Source: JAGWAJ01 sp026707615 (GTDB lineage: Bacteria > Acidobacteriota > Vicinamibacteria > Vicinamibacterales > UBA8438). From it: 64,000 bases of DNA. The stretch spans positions 1,612,001 through 1,676,000 of the forward strand of contig CBDBMW010000012.1 in the NCBI GenBank assembly GCA_965207595.1, read 5' to 3'. Numbering within the stretch: position 1 is the stretch's first letter; each line of letters opens with the position of its first letter. Of this stretch, positions 41,911 through 51,445 are shown piece by piece. A program made the translations under genes and the position numbers. The notes under the pieces are model-generated. The model was not told where the DNA came from. It did no database searches and worked only from the letters and a program-made list of their open reading frames with translations.

Positions 41911-44298
41911 TCAGGCCGACAGGCGGGCGAGGCAGAGGCGGGCGGCGGCGTCGACGACGGCGTCGCGGTCGAGTCGGTACTCGCGGTAGAGGTCGGGCAG
42001 GTCCCCTGACTGGCCGAAGCGATCGACACCGAGCGGCACCACGCGGTGGCGGCGCACGGAAGCGAGCCAGGACAGCGTCGCCGGGTGCCCGTCGAGCACC
42101 GTCACCAGCCCGGCGTCGTCGGGCAGGGCCGACAGGAGACGCTCGATGTGGGACGTCTCCGGCGGCTCGAGTCCGGCCGCGCCCCCCGGCCGGGCGCGGT
42201 GGCCCGCCGTCCAGCCGCGGTAGAGCTGGTCGACGGATGTCACGACCAGCAGGCCCGCCCCCGGGATGTCCTCGAGAAGCGCCTGGTGCGCGTCGATCAC
42301 CTCCGGGAGCACCGCGCCGCCGGCGATCAGCGCGATCTCCGCTCCCGGTCCGGGCGGGGCCAGCCAGTAGGCCCCGTCGATGATCTGCCGGGCGAGCGCG
42401 TCGGTCAGCTCGCGCCGTGGCTGGTCCAGGGGACGGGTCGACAAGCGCAGGTAGACGGCGCCGCCGTCGTCCGCCTGCAGGTGCTCGAAGCTCCAGCGGA
42501 AGACCTCGCAGAGCTCGTCCGCGTAGGCCGGCTCGAACGACGTCAGCCCCGGCTGGGCCAGCCCCAGGAGCGGCTCGTAGATCGACTGGTGGGCGCCGCC
42601 CTCCGACGCCAGGGAGACGCCCGAGGGCGTCCCGACGATGATGAAGCGGGCATCCTGGTAGCAGGCGTAGTTGAGGGCGTCGAGGCCGCGGCTGATGAAC
42701 GGATCGTAGACGGTGCCGACCGGCAGCAACCGCTCTCCGAAGAGCGGAGCGCTCAGGCCGAGCGCGGCGAGCAGGATGAACAGGTTGTTCTCCGCGATGC
42801 CGAGCTCGATGTGCTGGCCGGCGGTGGACACCTCCCAGTTGAGGGCGGAGACGATCCGCTCGTCCTTGAAGAGGTCTCCCTGCTCGTGGCGGCCGAAGAT
42901 GTGGCGGCGGTTCAGCCACGAGCCGAGGCTGGTCGACACCGTCACGTCCGGCGACGCCGTGACGATGCGGTCCGCCAGCGCGGGGTGGCGCCGCGCGAGG
43001 TCGGCGAGGAACCGGCCGAAGGCGTCCTGCGTCGAGAGGCGGGCTCCCGCGGGGGGCTCGAGCCGCGCCGGCACGGCGACGGTCGCCGCCCGGTGGCGGC
43101 GCTCGGCCGCACCGGCGAACGGGGCGGCGTCGAGGAACGACCGGAGATCCCCGGCCGACACGTCGAGGCCCGCGAACCGATCCCACTCCTCGCCGTCGGC
43201 GATCCCCAGGCGCTCCTTGAAGGCCGCGATCTGATCGGGAGTGATCAGGCCCGCGTGGTTGTCCTTGTGGCCGGCGAACGGAAGACCGTAGCCCTTGATC
43301 GTGTAGGCGATGAAGCACGTGGGCCGGTCGTCCTGCACGGCCCGGAACGCGTCGCACACGGTGGCCATGTCGTGGCCGCCGAGGTTCGTCATCAGCCGGC
43401 CGAGGGCTTCGTCGTCGTGCTCGTCGAGCAGCGCCCGGATGCCGTGCGTGTCGCCGAGGTCGCGCGTCAGCTCCCGGCGCCACGCCGCGCCGCCCTGGTA
43501 GGCGAGGGCCGAGTAGCGCGAGTTGGCGGCCGAGTCGATCCAGTCGCGGAGCGCCTCGCCCCCGGGACGCTCGAACGCGGCCTCGAGCAGGCGGCCGTAC
43601 TTGAGCACCCCGACCCGCCAGTCGAGGTTGCGGAACGTCGTCTCCAGGCGGTCCGAGAAGCGATCGACCATCACCGCGTCGAGGCTCTGCCGGTTGTAGT
43701 CGATGATCCACCAGACGTTGCGCACGTCGTGCTTCCACGACTCGACGAGCGCCTCGAAGATGTTGCCCTCGTCGAACTCGGCGTCGCCGGCCAGCGCGAT
43801 CATCCGCCCCTGGTCGCGCCGCGGCCCGAAGCCCTTCAGGCGCACGTAGTCCTGCACGAGCGCCGCGAAGCTGGTCATCGCCACGCCGAGCCCGACCGAC
43901 CCCGTCGAGAAGTCGACGTCGTCGGCGTCCTTGGTGCGCGAGGGGTACGACTGCGCCCCCCCGAAGCCGCGGAAGCGCTCGAGCTGGTCCTGCGACTGGC
44001 GGCCCAGGAGGTACTGGATGGCGTGGAAGACGGGGCTCGCGTGCGGCTTGACGGCAACCCGGTCCGGGGGCCGCAGCGCGTCGAAGTAGAGCGCCGTCAT
44101 CAGCGTCACGACCGAGGCCGACGACGCCTGGTGTCCGCCCACCTTGAGCCCGTCGCGCGACGGGCGCAGGTGGTTCGCGTGGTGGATCATCCACACCGAG
44201 AGCCACAGCACCTTCTGCTCCAGCGCGCGGAGGCAGCGCAGATCGGCCGAAGTCGCCGCGGGGGCACCGGAGTCCGGAGGAGGCGTCGGAGCGGCCAT
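41911..44298 (-). CDS. AceE-type (homodimeric) pyruvate dehydrogenase E1-like protein
   Basis: 795 residues with the transketolase-like three-part layout of single-chain E1 enzymes. The thiamine-diphosphate motif starts GDAEFDEGNIFEA (about residue 172) and ends at WIIDYNRQSLD. The pyrimidine-binding half contains WEVSTAGQHIELGIAENNLFI (Glu contacting the cofactor). HANHLRPSRDGLKVGGHQASSASV and HKDNHAGL are AceE-like. It is somewhat shorter than E. coli AceE (about 890). With the downstream E2 it should form a pyruvate dehydrogenase-type complex distinct from the one at 30-33 kb. A relic of the palindromic repeat lies just upstream of the ATG. Confidence 0.88.
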   Translation of the reverse strand: MAAPTPPPDSGAPAATSADLRCLRALEQKVLWLSVWMIHHANHLRPSRDGLKVGGHQASSASVVTLMTALYFDALRPPDRVAVKPHASPVFHAIQYLLGRQSQDQLERFRGFGGAQSYPSRTKDADDVDFSTGSVGLGVAMTSFAALVQDYVRLKGFGPRRDQGRMIALAGDAEFDEGNIFEALVESWKHDVRNVWWIIDYNRQSLDAVMVDRFSDRLETTFRNLDWRVGVLKYGRLLEAAFERPGGEALRDWIDSAANSRYSALAYQGGAAWRRELTRDLGDTHGIRALLDEHDDEALGRLMTNLGGHDMATVCDAFRAVQDDRPTCFIAYTIKGYGLPFAGHKDNHAGLITPDQIAAFKERLGIADGEEWDRFAGLDVSAGDLRSFLDAAPFAGAAERRHRAATVAVPARLEPPAGARLSTQDAFGRFLADLARRHPALADRIVTASPDVTVSTSLGSWLNRRHIFGRHEQGDLFKDERIVSALNWEVSTAGQHIELGIAENNLFILLAALGLSAPLFGERLLPVGTVYDPFISRGLDALNYACYQDARFIIVGTPSGVSLASEGGAHQSIYEPLLGLAQPGLTSFEPAYADELCEVFRWSFEHLQADDGGAVYLRLSTRPLDQPRRELTDALARQIIDGAYWLAPPGPGAEIALIAGGAVLPEVIDAHQALLEDIPGAGLLVVTSVDQLYRGWTAGHRARPGGAAGLEPPETSHIERLLSALPDDAGLVTVLDGHPATLSWLASVRRHRVVPLGVDRFGQSGDLPDLYREYRLDRDAVVDAAARLCLARLSA

Positions 44299-44329
44299 CG
44301 ACCCGCCAGCGCGCCCTCAAGGGCGCATC

Positions 44330-44385
44330 GGGAGTCTGCGCTGGCGCGACGTCCGGCATCGGACGTTCTGCGGCGCAGGCCCTTA
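44330..44385. repeat. Rearranged palindromic repeat upstream of AceE-type gene
   Basis: Contains GGAGTCTGCGC on the plus strand and, at the other end, TCTGCGGCGCAGGCCCTTAG, whose complement CTAAGGGCCTGCGCCGCAGAACG matches the opening of the tandem-array units. A small inner hairpin GTCCG-GCAT-CGGAC lies at the centre. Confidence 0.6.
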
Positions 44386-44503
44386 GCATGCCTCACGCGC
44401 AGCGGCACGGACAAGCGGCGGGCCGGAGGTCGCTGTAGTAGGATGCCCACGCCCCCGACGGAGGGGCCGGGCGGCACGGAGAAGAACGCACGGGAGAAGA
44501 GGG

Positions 44504-45577
44504 ATGACCGATCCACGCACGCGACCACGCGGCTTTACGCGGCGCGAAGCTCTCGGCCTGCTCGGCACGTCGGCGGTCGGTGCCGGAGCGGCGCTCGGCC
44601 CCGGGCTCCGCCCGCTCCACGCGCAGCAGCGATTCACCAGCGCCGAGCCGCCCGACTTCCCGGCGGGCGCGATCATCCGGACGCTCCAGGGCGACGTGGA
44701 CCCGGCCGAGCTGGCCGATGGGGCGACGCTGTTCCACGAGCACGTCGGCCGGGCCGACATCGACCTCGCGGTCGAGGAGCTGGCCGCGTGCGCCTACGAC
44801 GGCCTCGGCTGCATCGTCGACGCCGCGACCGGCCGGCGCACCGCGGAGCAGGTGGCGAACCTGGGCGCCATCGCCTCCCGCAGCGAGGTCCGCATCGTGA
44901 TGGCCGGCGGCTATTTCGAGGACATCGGCTTCGCCATCTATCCCGTGCGGGTCGCCGAGATGTCCGAGGACGAGCTGGTCGAGGAGCTCGTCGCGGACGC
45001 CGCCGCCCAGGGCTGGGGCGCTTTCGGCGAGATCGCGTCTTCGCTGGAGATGCGTCCCGTCGAGCGGCGCGTGCACCGGGCCATCTCGCGCGCCCATCTG
45101 CGGACGGGCCTGCCGATCTTCACGCACACGCCGCACGAGAGCTGCCCGAGTTGCGCGATGGAGCAGCTCGACGTGATGGAGAGCGTCGGCGTCGACCTGC
45201 GGCGCGTCGTGATCGGCCACATGGCGACCATCCGCCCCGAGCACTACCCCCTGGCGACGCACTCGGCCGTGGCGCGCCGCGGCGCCTTCGTCGGCCTCGA
45301 CACGCTGGGCCACGAGATGGGCCGCTCCGACATCCCTGCCGCGGCCAAGGTGCGCATGGTGCAGGACCTCCTCGAGGCGGGCCTCGAGGACCACATCCTG
45401 CTCTCGTCCGACATGGGCAACGTCCGGCAGTTCAAGCGCTACTACGGCCACGGCTGGTCCTCCGTGCTGATGCAGTTCGTGCCGAAGCTCCGCTACGCCG
45501 GCGTTCCGGAGGAGTCGATCCGCAAGATCCTGGTCGACAACCCGCGGCGCTTCCTCGCGTTCGTGCCGCCGGCATAG
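44504..45577 (+). CDS. Phosphotriesterase-family metal hydrolase, Tat-exported
   Basis: 357 residues. A twin-arginine signal FTRREALGLLGTSAVG is at the N-terminus. The amidohydrolase metal ligands are visible: HEH in LFHEHVGR (about residue 70), a bridging acidic position in FGEIASS (Glu, as in the E. coli PHP protein rather than the carboxylated Lys of true phosphotriesterase), His in FTHTPHES, His in IGHMATIRPEHY, and Asp in LSSDMGN. It is therefore a binuclear metal lactonase- or esterase-like enzyme rather than a proven phosphotriesterase. A clear ribosome-binding site (AGAAGAGGG) precedes the ATG. Probably monocistronic. Confidence 0.85.
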   Translation: MTDPRTRPRGFTRREALGLLGTSAVGAGAALGPGLRPLHAQQRFTSAEPPDFPAGAIIRTLQGDVDPAELADGATLFHEHVGRADIDLAVEELAACAYDGLGCIVDAATGRRTAEQVANLGAIASRSEVRIVMAGGYFEDIGFAIYPVRVAEMSEDELVEELVADAAAQGWGAFGEIASSLEMRPVERRVHRAISRAHLRTGLPIFTHTPHESCPSCAMEQLDVMESVGVDLRRVVIGHMATIRPEHYPLATHSAVARRGAFVGLDTLGHEMGRSDIPAAAKVRMVQDLLEAGLEDHILLSSDMGNVRQFKRYYGHGWSSVLMQFVPKLRYAGVPEESIRKILVDNPRRFLAFVPPA

Positions 45578-45705
45578 GGTGGGGACACGCGATGGGAGCA
45601 CCTCGCCGGCGATACCGGTGAGTTTTGCACTGAAGCTGGCGTTCGCGCGGGATCCCGAGAGCGGATAGAGCAGGACGGCAGCCGCACCCAGCCAGAATCG
45701 AGTCC

Positions 45706-48279
45706 TTGACGAATCCCAGCGCATCGTTCGCCGCTCTGCTGATGCTGGCGATCTGGGGAGTCGCGTGCGACGCCCCGGACGGTGGCGAGGGCCCCGACTA
45801 CCTCGCGCCCGAGCTCCGCGCCGCGGTCGAGCAGCTCAAGCTCGACGTGGCCGACCGGCCGACCGACGAGACGACGGTGGCCGAGCGCGCGCGCGTTCTC
45901 GCCGACTGGGTCGACGCCTACGCCCTCGGCGGCGGCGAGGTGGGGCTCGAAGGGCCGCGCGTGCGGCTCCAGGCGACCGATCCGCCGACCGGGCAAGCGG
46001 CGCTGGCCCAGGGCGCGATCGTCGACCGGCTGGTGCGGCAGTTCGCGCTGCACGACGAGCCCGGTGCGCTCGGCGCGCTGGCGGCGGAGTCGCTCGGACC
46101 GTTCGAGGCGCGCAGCTACCAGACCCTCCGGCAGACCTGGACGGTCGGGACGCATCCCGTGGTCGCAGGCGGCGGCTTCTGGGTGGCGCGGCACTTCAGC
46201 GTCAACTCGGGCCCGTTCCAGACCGAGGATCCCGCCGGCGACGGCTACGTGACCATTGCGACGACCGACGCCGACGCCAGGTTCGAGACGGACGTCTACA
46301 TGGCCCGCGGCCCCCACGGCGGGTTCCGCGCTCCCGAGCCGGCGCTGGTCTTCCGGGTGTCCGCGGGGCAGCTCGACCCGGGCGAGACGGTGACGATCGC
46401 CTACGGCGACACGAGCGGCGGCGGCCCGGGGCTGCTGATGACCAGCACCTCGAGCGCGCGGATGCCGCTTCCGCTCTACGTCGACCTCGACGGGTCGGGC
46501 GAGTGGCGTCCGCTGCCCCTCCAGCCGTTCGTCGTGATCGGGACGCGCGTCGCGGGCGTGCACGGCTTCGCGCCCAGCATCGTCGCGCCGGGCGAGCCGT
46601 TCGAGCTCTCGGTCCGCGCGGAAGACGCGTTCTTCAACCGCGCCACCGGCGACATCCCGGCGTTCGAAGTGCGCGTGGGCGGCGAGGTGCGGGCGACGAC
46701 GCCGGCGGGAACGGAGCCGATCACCGTGGTGGAGCTGGCGCTGGAGGAGGAAGGGCCGCACTGGATCGAGATCCGGTCCGAGGACGGCGCCATCCGCGGC
46801 GACGCGAACGCCGTGCTCGTCGTCGAGGATCCCGAGCGGCGCATCTACTGGGGCGACACCCACGGCCACTCCGGCTATGCGGAGGGGATCGGCACGCTCG
46901 ACTTCTTCATGACCTTCGCGCGCGACGACGCGCGGCTCGACTTCGTGACCCACTCCGAGCACGACACCGCGCTCGACGACGCCGAGTGGGAGCTCTCGAA
47001 GCGGACCGTGGAGGCCTTCTACGATCCCGGCCGGTTCATCCCCTATCTCGGGTGGGAATGGACGCGGCCCGCCCGGTTCGGCGGGCACCACAACGTGCTG
47101 TTCCGGACCGCGGAGGGGCGGGAACGGGTGTCGGCGCTGGAGTACCCGACCCTGTCGCGGCTGTACCAGGCGCTTCGCGACCGTTACGACCCCGCCGACG
47201 TGCTCGTCATCCCGCACGCCCACAACCCGGGCGACTACCGGCAGTCGGACCCGCGGCTGGAGCCGCTCGTCGAGATGATGTCGATGCACGGCACGTTCGA
47301 GTGGTTCGCGCAGGAGTACCTCTCGCACGGCCACCGGGTGGGGCTGGTCGCCGCCTCGGACGATCACCTGTCGCACCCCGGCTACTCGGGGCCGAACCGC
47401 GACACGCTGGCGCAGCGCGGCGGTCTCGCGGCGGTGAGCGCGCCCGAGCGGAGCCGCGACGCGATCTTCGACGCCATGAAGGAGCGGCGCACGTACGCGA
47501 CGACGGGGGAACGCATCATCCTCGACGTGACCGTCAACGGCACGCCGATGGGCCAGCGCGCCGAGTACGCCGACGAGCGCGAGGTCGCGGTCCGCGTCAT
47601 CGGCACCGCCCCGATCGACAGCGTTACCCTCCTTCGGAATGGAGAGCCGATCCGGACGGTGAGCTACTCGGAGGTCGGCCGGCGCCGCCGGGAGAGCCGG
47701 ACGGAGGACTGGCTGCTCTCGTTCGCGTCCGACGCGGCGCCGGTTCATCCCGGCGACGCGCCCCGCGGCTGGCGTCACTGGCGCGGCGAGTTGCGCGTCG
47801 AGGGAGCCGCGCTCGCCGCGCTCGCCGGCACCGATTTCGTCAACCCCACCACGCAGTTCCTGGAGCGCGACGGGAACGGCGCCCGCTTCGCCACCCACAC
47901 GCGCGGCGACACGAGCTCGATCCGGATGACGCTCTCCGACTTCCGGCCCGACGCCGCCGTGCGGCTCGTCCTCGACGATACCCGCGAGACCGGCTCCGCG
48001 CCGCCCTTCTTCCGGCCTCCCGCCGACATCGCGGGCTTCCGCACCCGGCTCCCGCTGCACGCCAGCGGCGTCGAGCGGACGCGCCCGGCCGAGGGCTACC
48101 CCGGCGACCGCGTCACGCTCCGCCGCATCGCCCGCGACGGCCCGCGCGAGGTGACCCTCCGCCACACGGACGACGACGACCCGCGGCAGGGCGACTACTA
48201 CTACGTCCGGGTCCGGCAGGTGAACGACGCGATGGCGTGGTCGAGCCCCATCTGGGTGGGCGGCTACCCGTCGCGGTAG
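45706..48279 (+). CDS. DUF3604 (PHP-like) metal-dependent exported protein
   Basis: 857 residues from a TTG at 45706, the first plausible start with a signal sequence (LLMLAIWGVACD, possibly a lipoprotein). Residues about 90-380 are beta-sandwich-like. From about residue 385 the DUF3604 domain carries PHP-type metal motifs: YWGDTHGHSGYAEG, THSEHDT, HAHNPGDY and AASDDHLSHPG. The C-terminal part contains YYYVRVRQVNDAMAWSSPIWV, the usual end of this family. The substrate is unknown; phosphoester hydrolysis is likely from the fold. Only 24 bases separate it from the following TPR-like gene. Confidence 0.87.
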   Translation: MTNPSASFAALLMLAIWGVACDAPDGGEGPDYLAPELRAAVEQLKLDVADRPTDETTVAERARVLADWVDAYALGGGEVGLEGPRVRLQATDPPTGQAALAQGAIVDRLVRQFALHDEPGALGALAAESLGPFEARSYQTLRQTWTVGTHPVVAGGGFWVARHFSVNSGPFQTEDPAGDGYVTIATTDADARFETDVYMARGPHGGFRAPEPALVFRVSAGQLDPGETVTIAYGDTSGGGPGLLMTSTSSARMPLPLYVDLDGSGEWRPLPLQPFVVIGTRVAGVHGFAPSIVAPGEPFELSVRAEDAFFNRATGDIPAFEVRVGGEVRATTPAGTEPITVVELALEEEGPHWIEIRSEDGAIRGDANAVLVVEDPERRIYWGDTHGHSGYAEGIGTLDFFMTFARDDARLDFVTHSEHDTALDDAEWELSKRTVEAFYDPGRFIPYLGWEWTRPARFGGHHNVLFRTAEGRERVSALEYPTLSRLYQALRDRYDPADVLVIPHAHNPGDYRQSDPRLEPLVEMMSMHGTFEWFAQEYLSHGHRVGLVAASDDHLSHPGYSGPNRDTLAQRGGLAAVSAPERSRDAIFDAMKERRTYATTGERIILDVTVNGTPMGQRAEYADEREVAVRVIGTAPIDSVTLLRNGEPIRTVSYSEVGRRRRESRTEDWLLSFASDAAPVHPGDAPRGWRHWRGELRVEGAALAALAGTDFVNPTTQFLERDGNGARFATHTRGDTSSIRMTLSDFRPDAAVRLVLDDTRETGSAPPFFRPPADIAGFRTRLPLHASGVERTRPAEGYPGDRVTLRRIARDGPREVTLRHTDDDDPRQGDYYYVRVRQVNDAMAWSSPIWVGGYPSR

Positions 48280-48303
48280 GCGGGGAGGCGGGAGCGCCAG
48301 CCG

Positions 48304-51120
48304 TTGCCCGGCAAGCGCAGTCGCGGCGGTCGCAAGCGCAGCCGGTCGACATCTGCGCGCGCGCCGCGCGTCGCACCTCGCCGTCTGCTGGAGCAGGCCC
48401 GGGAGGTCGTTGCGAGCGGGGACGGGCGCAAGGCGCTGGACCTGGTTCGCCAGGCGCGGGACCGCGACCAGAACCTTGCCGGGCTGCCGCTCGTGTCGTG
48501 CTGCGCCTGCAGCGTGCGTGCGCGGCAGCTCGCGGCCAAGGGGATGGACGCGGAAGCGGCCGCGATGCGCGCCCGCGCGGCCCGGCATCGGCCGTCCATC
48601 TCGCTGGCCGCGCTCGGGGAAGACGATTGGGTGCTGCTCGTCCGGTCGCTGGACGGCGCGGACGCGCTGGCCGCCTACGCCGACCACGTCGCGAACGGGC
48701 CCGCCATGCCGCGGGTGGAGCAGGCGCTGGCGGACGCGCTCGTCGTCCAGCGCTGCTGGGAGGGCCTCGACTCGTTGGCCGCGAGCCATCCGCTGCGACG
48801 GGACGGCGAGGTGGTCCGGTCCAGCCTCGGCGCCATGGACGCGGGCGACTGGGAGCGCGCCGCGGGCCTGCTGCGGGACGTGCCCCGGCGTTCCCCGTTC
48901 GCGCCGTGGCGCCTGTTCTCGAAGGCGATGGCCTGCTTCAATGCCGGCGACGACGACGGACTGCGCCGGGCCCTCGATCACCTGCCGCCCGACTTCGCCC
49001 TCGCCCGCACGGTCACCGAGTGCCGGCGACTGGTCGCCGATGGCGGTTCGGGCGCCGGTGACGCCGGCGGCGGGTCCGGCCCGCTCGCGGGGCCGGGAGG
49101 CGACAGGGCAGGGGTGGCCGCCCTGGCGCAGGAGGTGAAGCGGACGCTCCGCAAGGGCAACGTCCGCGCGCTGGGAACGGCGATCGAGAAGCTGGCCGAC
49201 GCCGTGTACCCCGAGGACCCGGGCGAGGCCCGGATCGACCTGCTGGAGGTGGCCGCGCTGGCCGCGCTGCGGGACGTGCTCCCCGTGCCGGCGCTCGAGG
49301 GTCTGGCCGAGCGCCTGGTGCCGCCGGATCGGTTCCACCGCGTGCTCGCCCGCACCTTCCTGTTGGGGCAGGAGGTGACGCCCGAGTTGTGGAGTCCGAC
49401 CCCGGCCGTCGCGCTGCTCCAGGATCTGACGGCGGAGTTCCCGGGCCCGAGGGATCGCGACCTCGCCCGCGCGTGCATCCTCGAATCGCTGGCCCGGAGG
49501 GGGCGTGCCGCGATCGATCCGGAGACGCTGCCGCTGCAGCATCTGGCGCTGGTCGCCTCGCTGCTGGGTCGACCGATCGACAACCCCGCGTCGATCTTCG
49601 GCGACCTGATGACGGCGAGTCTCGAGGCCGATCCGGACAATCGCGACGGCTACCTCTTCCTCCTGGATCTGCTGCGGGAGCAGGGTGCGACCAAGCCGCG
49701 ACGCATGCGCGTTCTGCTGGACATGGCGGAGCGGTTCCCCGACGATCCGGGGCCCTGGCTGCAGCTGGCCGGCCTGCACTACTCGAGGAACGCCTACCGT
49801 CGGGCCGAGCGCGCGCTGGCGGAGGCGCACGGGCGCGCGCCCTACGACGACAGGCTCCTGGACCTGCAGGCGGTCGGCTTCCTCAAGTCCGCCGATCAGA
49901 GCCGGAACAAGGGGCGCCTCGCCCTCGCGGCGCAGGACCTCGGGCGCGCCGAGGATCTGGGGCGTGAGATTCCGGGGCTCGCGCTGCCCGCGAAGCGGCT
50001 CCTGCTGGAGATCGCCACCGGCGAGGGTGAAGCCGCGGCGACGGTGCAACGCCACCTGGAGCCGCTTCCGCCGGCGGTCCAGCTTCGGACGCTGGCGCTG
50101 CTGATCCGGGACCTCGACGACAACCGGCACGTCCGCAACCTCGGGCCGAAGCCGGCCGACGACCTGTGGGGGCTGCTGGAGGACAAGGCGGAGCTCATCG
50201 CGCAGTGCAGCCCGGAGGAGATCGCCCGCCTGCTCGACCCGCTGCCCGTCGAGCTGGACATCCTCTACGACGACCGGCAGATCGCGCCGATCTTCACCGA
50301 CTGGTGGCCGAAGCTGCTCCGGCGGGTGGACGGGGAGCGGTTGCCGGCCGTCCTCGACGTCTTGATGGGCTGCGACGGGCGCGCGGAGGCGCGCGCCGAG
50401 CTGGAGCGGCGGCTGCGCGGCGTCCGGAAGGCCAAGCGCGATCCCGTGCTGGAGCTCCACCTGGCGGTGCTCCGCTACGCCGATGGCAGCGACCACGATT
50501 CCCGGCGCTTCACGAACCTCCTGAACCGGGTCGACGCGGCCACGCGCGCCCGGCTCCGGCCCGTCGCCAACGGGCTCGCCCGCCACGTGCAGGGGCCGTT
50601 GCGCCAGGCGCTGCTGACGTTCGACTTCGAGCCGCTCGACGAGGCGGCGCTCGCGTTCGGCCCCGCGCTCCCGACCATCATCGAGGCCCTGGCGAGGCTC
50701 GGCGGGGGCGAGCTGGAGATCGACGACCTCCTGCCCGGCCCGGTCGGACCGGGTCGACCCGGCCCGCGAGGGCGGCCGGACCCGACCGACCCGCGGGTGA
50801 GCGAGCGCTTCCGGAAGAGGATGATCGGCAGCGCAGCGGACGCGGGGCCGGAGCGCGCGCGTCAGGCGACGATGTTCGACCGCGAGGTGTTCGACGATCT
50901 GGACTCGCTGGAGGAGATGATCGACGCCAACGGCCTGCGCGGCGAGCCGGTGCCGGTGCTGAAGGACGTCGCCGGCAACCTCCGGGCCGAGCCGGCGATG
51001 CGGCAGGAACTGGATCGAATCGCGCGCGACTGCGAGGCGGCGGGCCTTCGTGACCGGCTGACACCGGAGCTGCACGCCCTGCTGTTCCCTCGCGCGAGCA
51101 AGAAGAAGAAGCGCCGCTGA
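48304..51120 (+). CDS. Large TPR-like protein of the Hsp70 module
   Basis: 938 residues from a TTG at 48304; no other start lies close by. The N-terminal 30 residues and the last 10 (ASKKKKRR) are very basic. The body is almost all helical with repeated pairs such as RLLEQAREVVASGDGRKALDLVRQA, LGAMDAGDWERAAGLL and YSRNAYRRAERALAEAHGRAPYDDRLLDLQAVG, the spacing of degenerate TPR/SEL1-like helices. A Gly-rich linker at about 245-275 divides it in two. No catalytic motif is visible. It is the first gene of a five-gene run with J, GrpE-like, Hsp70 and zinc-ribbon proteins. A client-recruiting or scaffold role is inference. Confidence 0.75.
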   Translation: MPGKRSRGGRKRSRSTSARAPRVAPRRLLEQAREVVASGDGRKALDLVRQARDRDQNLAGLPLVSCCACSVRARQLAAKGMDAEAAAMRARAARHRPSISLAALGEDDWVLLVRSLDGADALAAYADHVANGPAMPRVEQALADALVVQRCWEGLDSLAASHPLRRDGEVVRSSLGAMDAGDWERAAGLLRDVPRRSPFAPWRLFSKAMACFNAGDDDGLRRALDHLPPDFALARTVTECRRLVADGGSGAGDAGGGSGPLAGPGGDRAGVAALAQEVKRTLRKGNVRALGTAIEKLADAVYPEDPGEARIDLLEVAALAALRDVLPVPALEGLAERLVPPDRFHRVLARTFLLGQEVTPELWSPTPAVALLQDLTAEFPGPRDRDLARACILESLARRGRAAIDPETLPLQHLALVASLLGRPIDNPASIFGDLMTASLEADPDNRDGYLFLLDLLREQGATKPRRMRVLLDMAERFPDDPGPWLQLAGLHYSRNAYRRAERALAEAHGRAPYDDRLLDLQAVGFLKSADQSRNKGRLALAAQDLGRAEDLGREIPGLALPAKRLLLEIATGEGEAAATVQRHLEPLPPAVQLRTLALLIRDLDDNRHVRNLGPKPADDLWGLLEDKAELIAQCSPEEIARLLDPLPVELDILYDDRQIAPIFTDWWPKLLRRVDGERLPAVLDVLMGCDGRAEARAELERRLRGVRKAKRDPVLELHLAVLRYADGSDHDSRRFTNLLNRVDAATRARLRPVANGLARHVQGPLRQALLTFDFEPLDEAALAFGPALPTIIEALARLGGGELEIDDLLPGPVGPGRPGPRGRPDPTDPRVSERFRKRMIGSAADAGPERARQATMFDREVFDDLDSLEEMIDANGLRGEPVPVLKDVAGNLRAEPAMRQELDRIARDCEAAGLRDRLTPELHALLFPRASKKKKRR

Positions 51121-51139
51121 GAGCCGAGGAGTACGGACC

Positions 51140-51445
51140 ATGCTCGCCCCCTACCTGGTGCTGGGACTGCCCCGGTCGGCGACGACCGAGGAGATCCGAC
51201 GGCGCTACCTGGAGCTGGTGCGCGCGCATCGGCCCGGCCGGGACGCGGATCGCCTGCAGCGGATCACCGCCGCCTACGAGGCCCTCAAGGACGATCGTGC
51301 CCGCGTGCGGACGGCGCTGTTCGGGATGGCCCGCTACGGGGACTTCGAGCTGGCGCTCGATGCGCTGGTCGAGGCCCGCCCGGACCGCCGCCGGGCGCCC
51401 GGCCTGCAGGATCTGCTGGCCGCGGAAGGCAAGCCGCATGCATGA
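51140..51445 (+). CDS. Minimal J-domain protein with altered HPD motif
   Basis: 101 residues, preceded by GAGGAG. Residues 3-55 are a J domain: YLVLGLPRSATTEEIRRRYLEL (helices I-II) and RLQRITAAYEAL (helix III). The catalytic loop reads RAHRPGRDAD, so the invariant His-Pro-Asp that stimulates Hsp70 ATPase is not intact. The remaining 45 residues form a short helical tail (LFGMARYGDFELALDALVEARP). No zinc-finger or client-binding domain is present. It overlaps the GrpE-like gene by eight bases. It could target Hsp70 rather than activate it. Confidence 0.82.
   Translation: MLAPYLVLGLPRSATTEEIRRRYLELVRAHRPGRDADRLQRITAAYEALKDDRARVRTALFGMARYGDFELALDALVEARPDRRRAPGLQDLLAAEGKPHA

Noticed and set aside
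41631..42029. N-terminal extension of the second E2 through array 1
   Set aside because: The lipoyl domain starts right at the ATG at 41630 and the extension is translated repeat.
45493..51141. Minus-strand open frame of 1882 codons
   Set aside because: It is antisense to the DUF3604 and TPR-like genes, which have clear family motifs or protein-like texture. Third-position GC bias explains the absence of stops.
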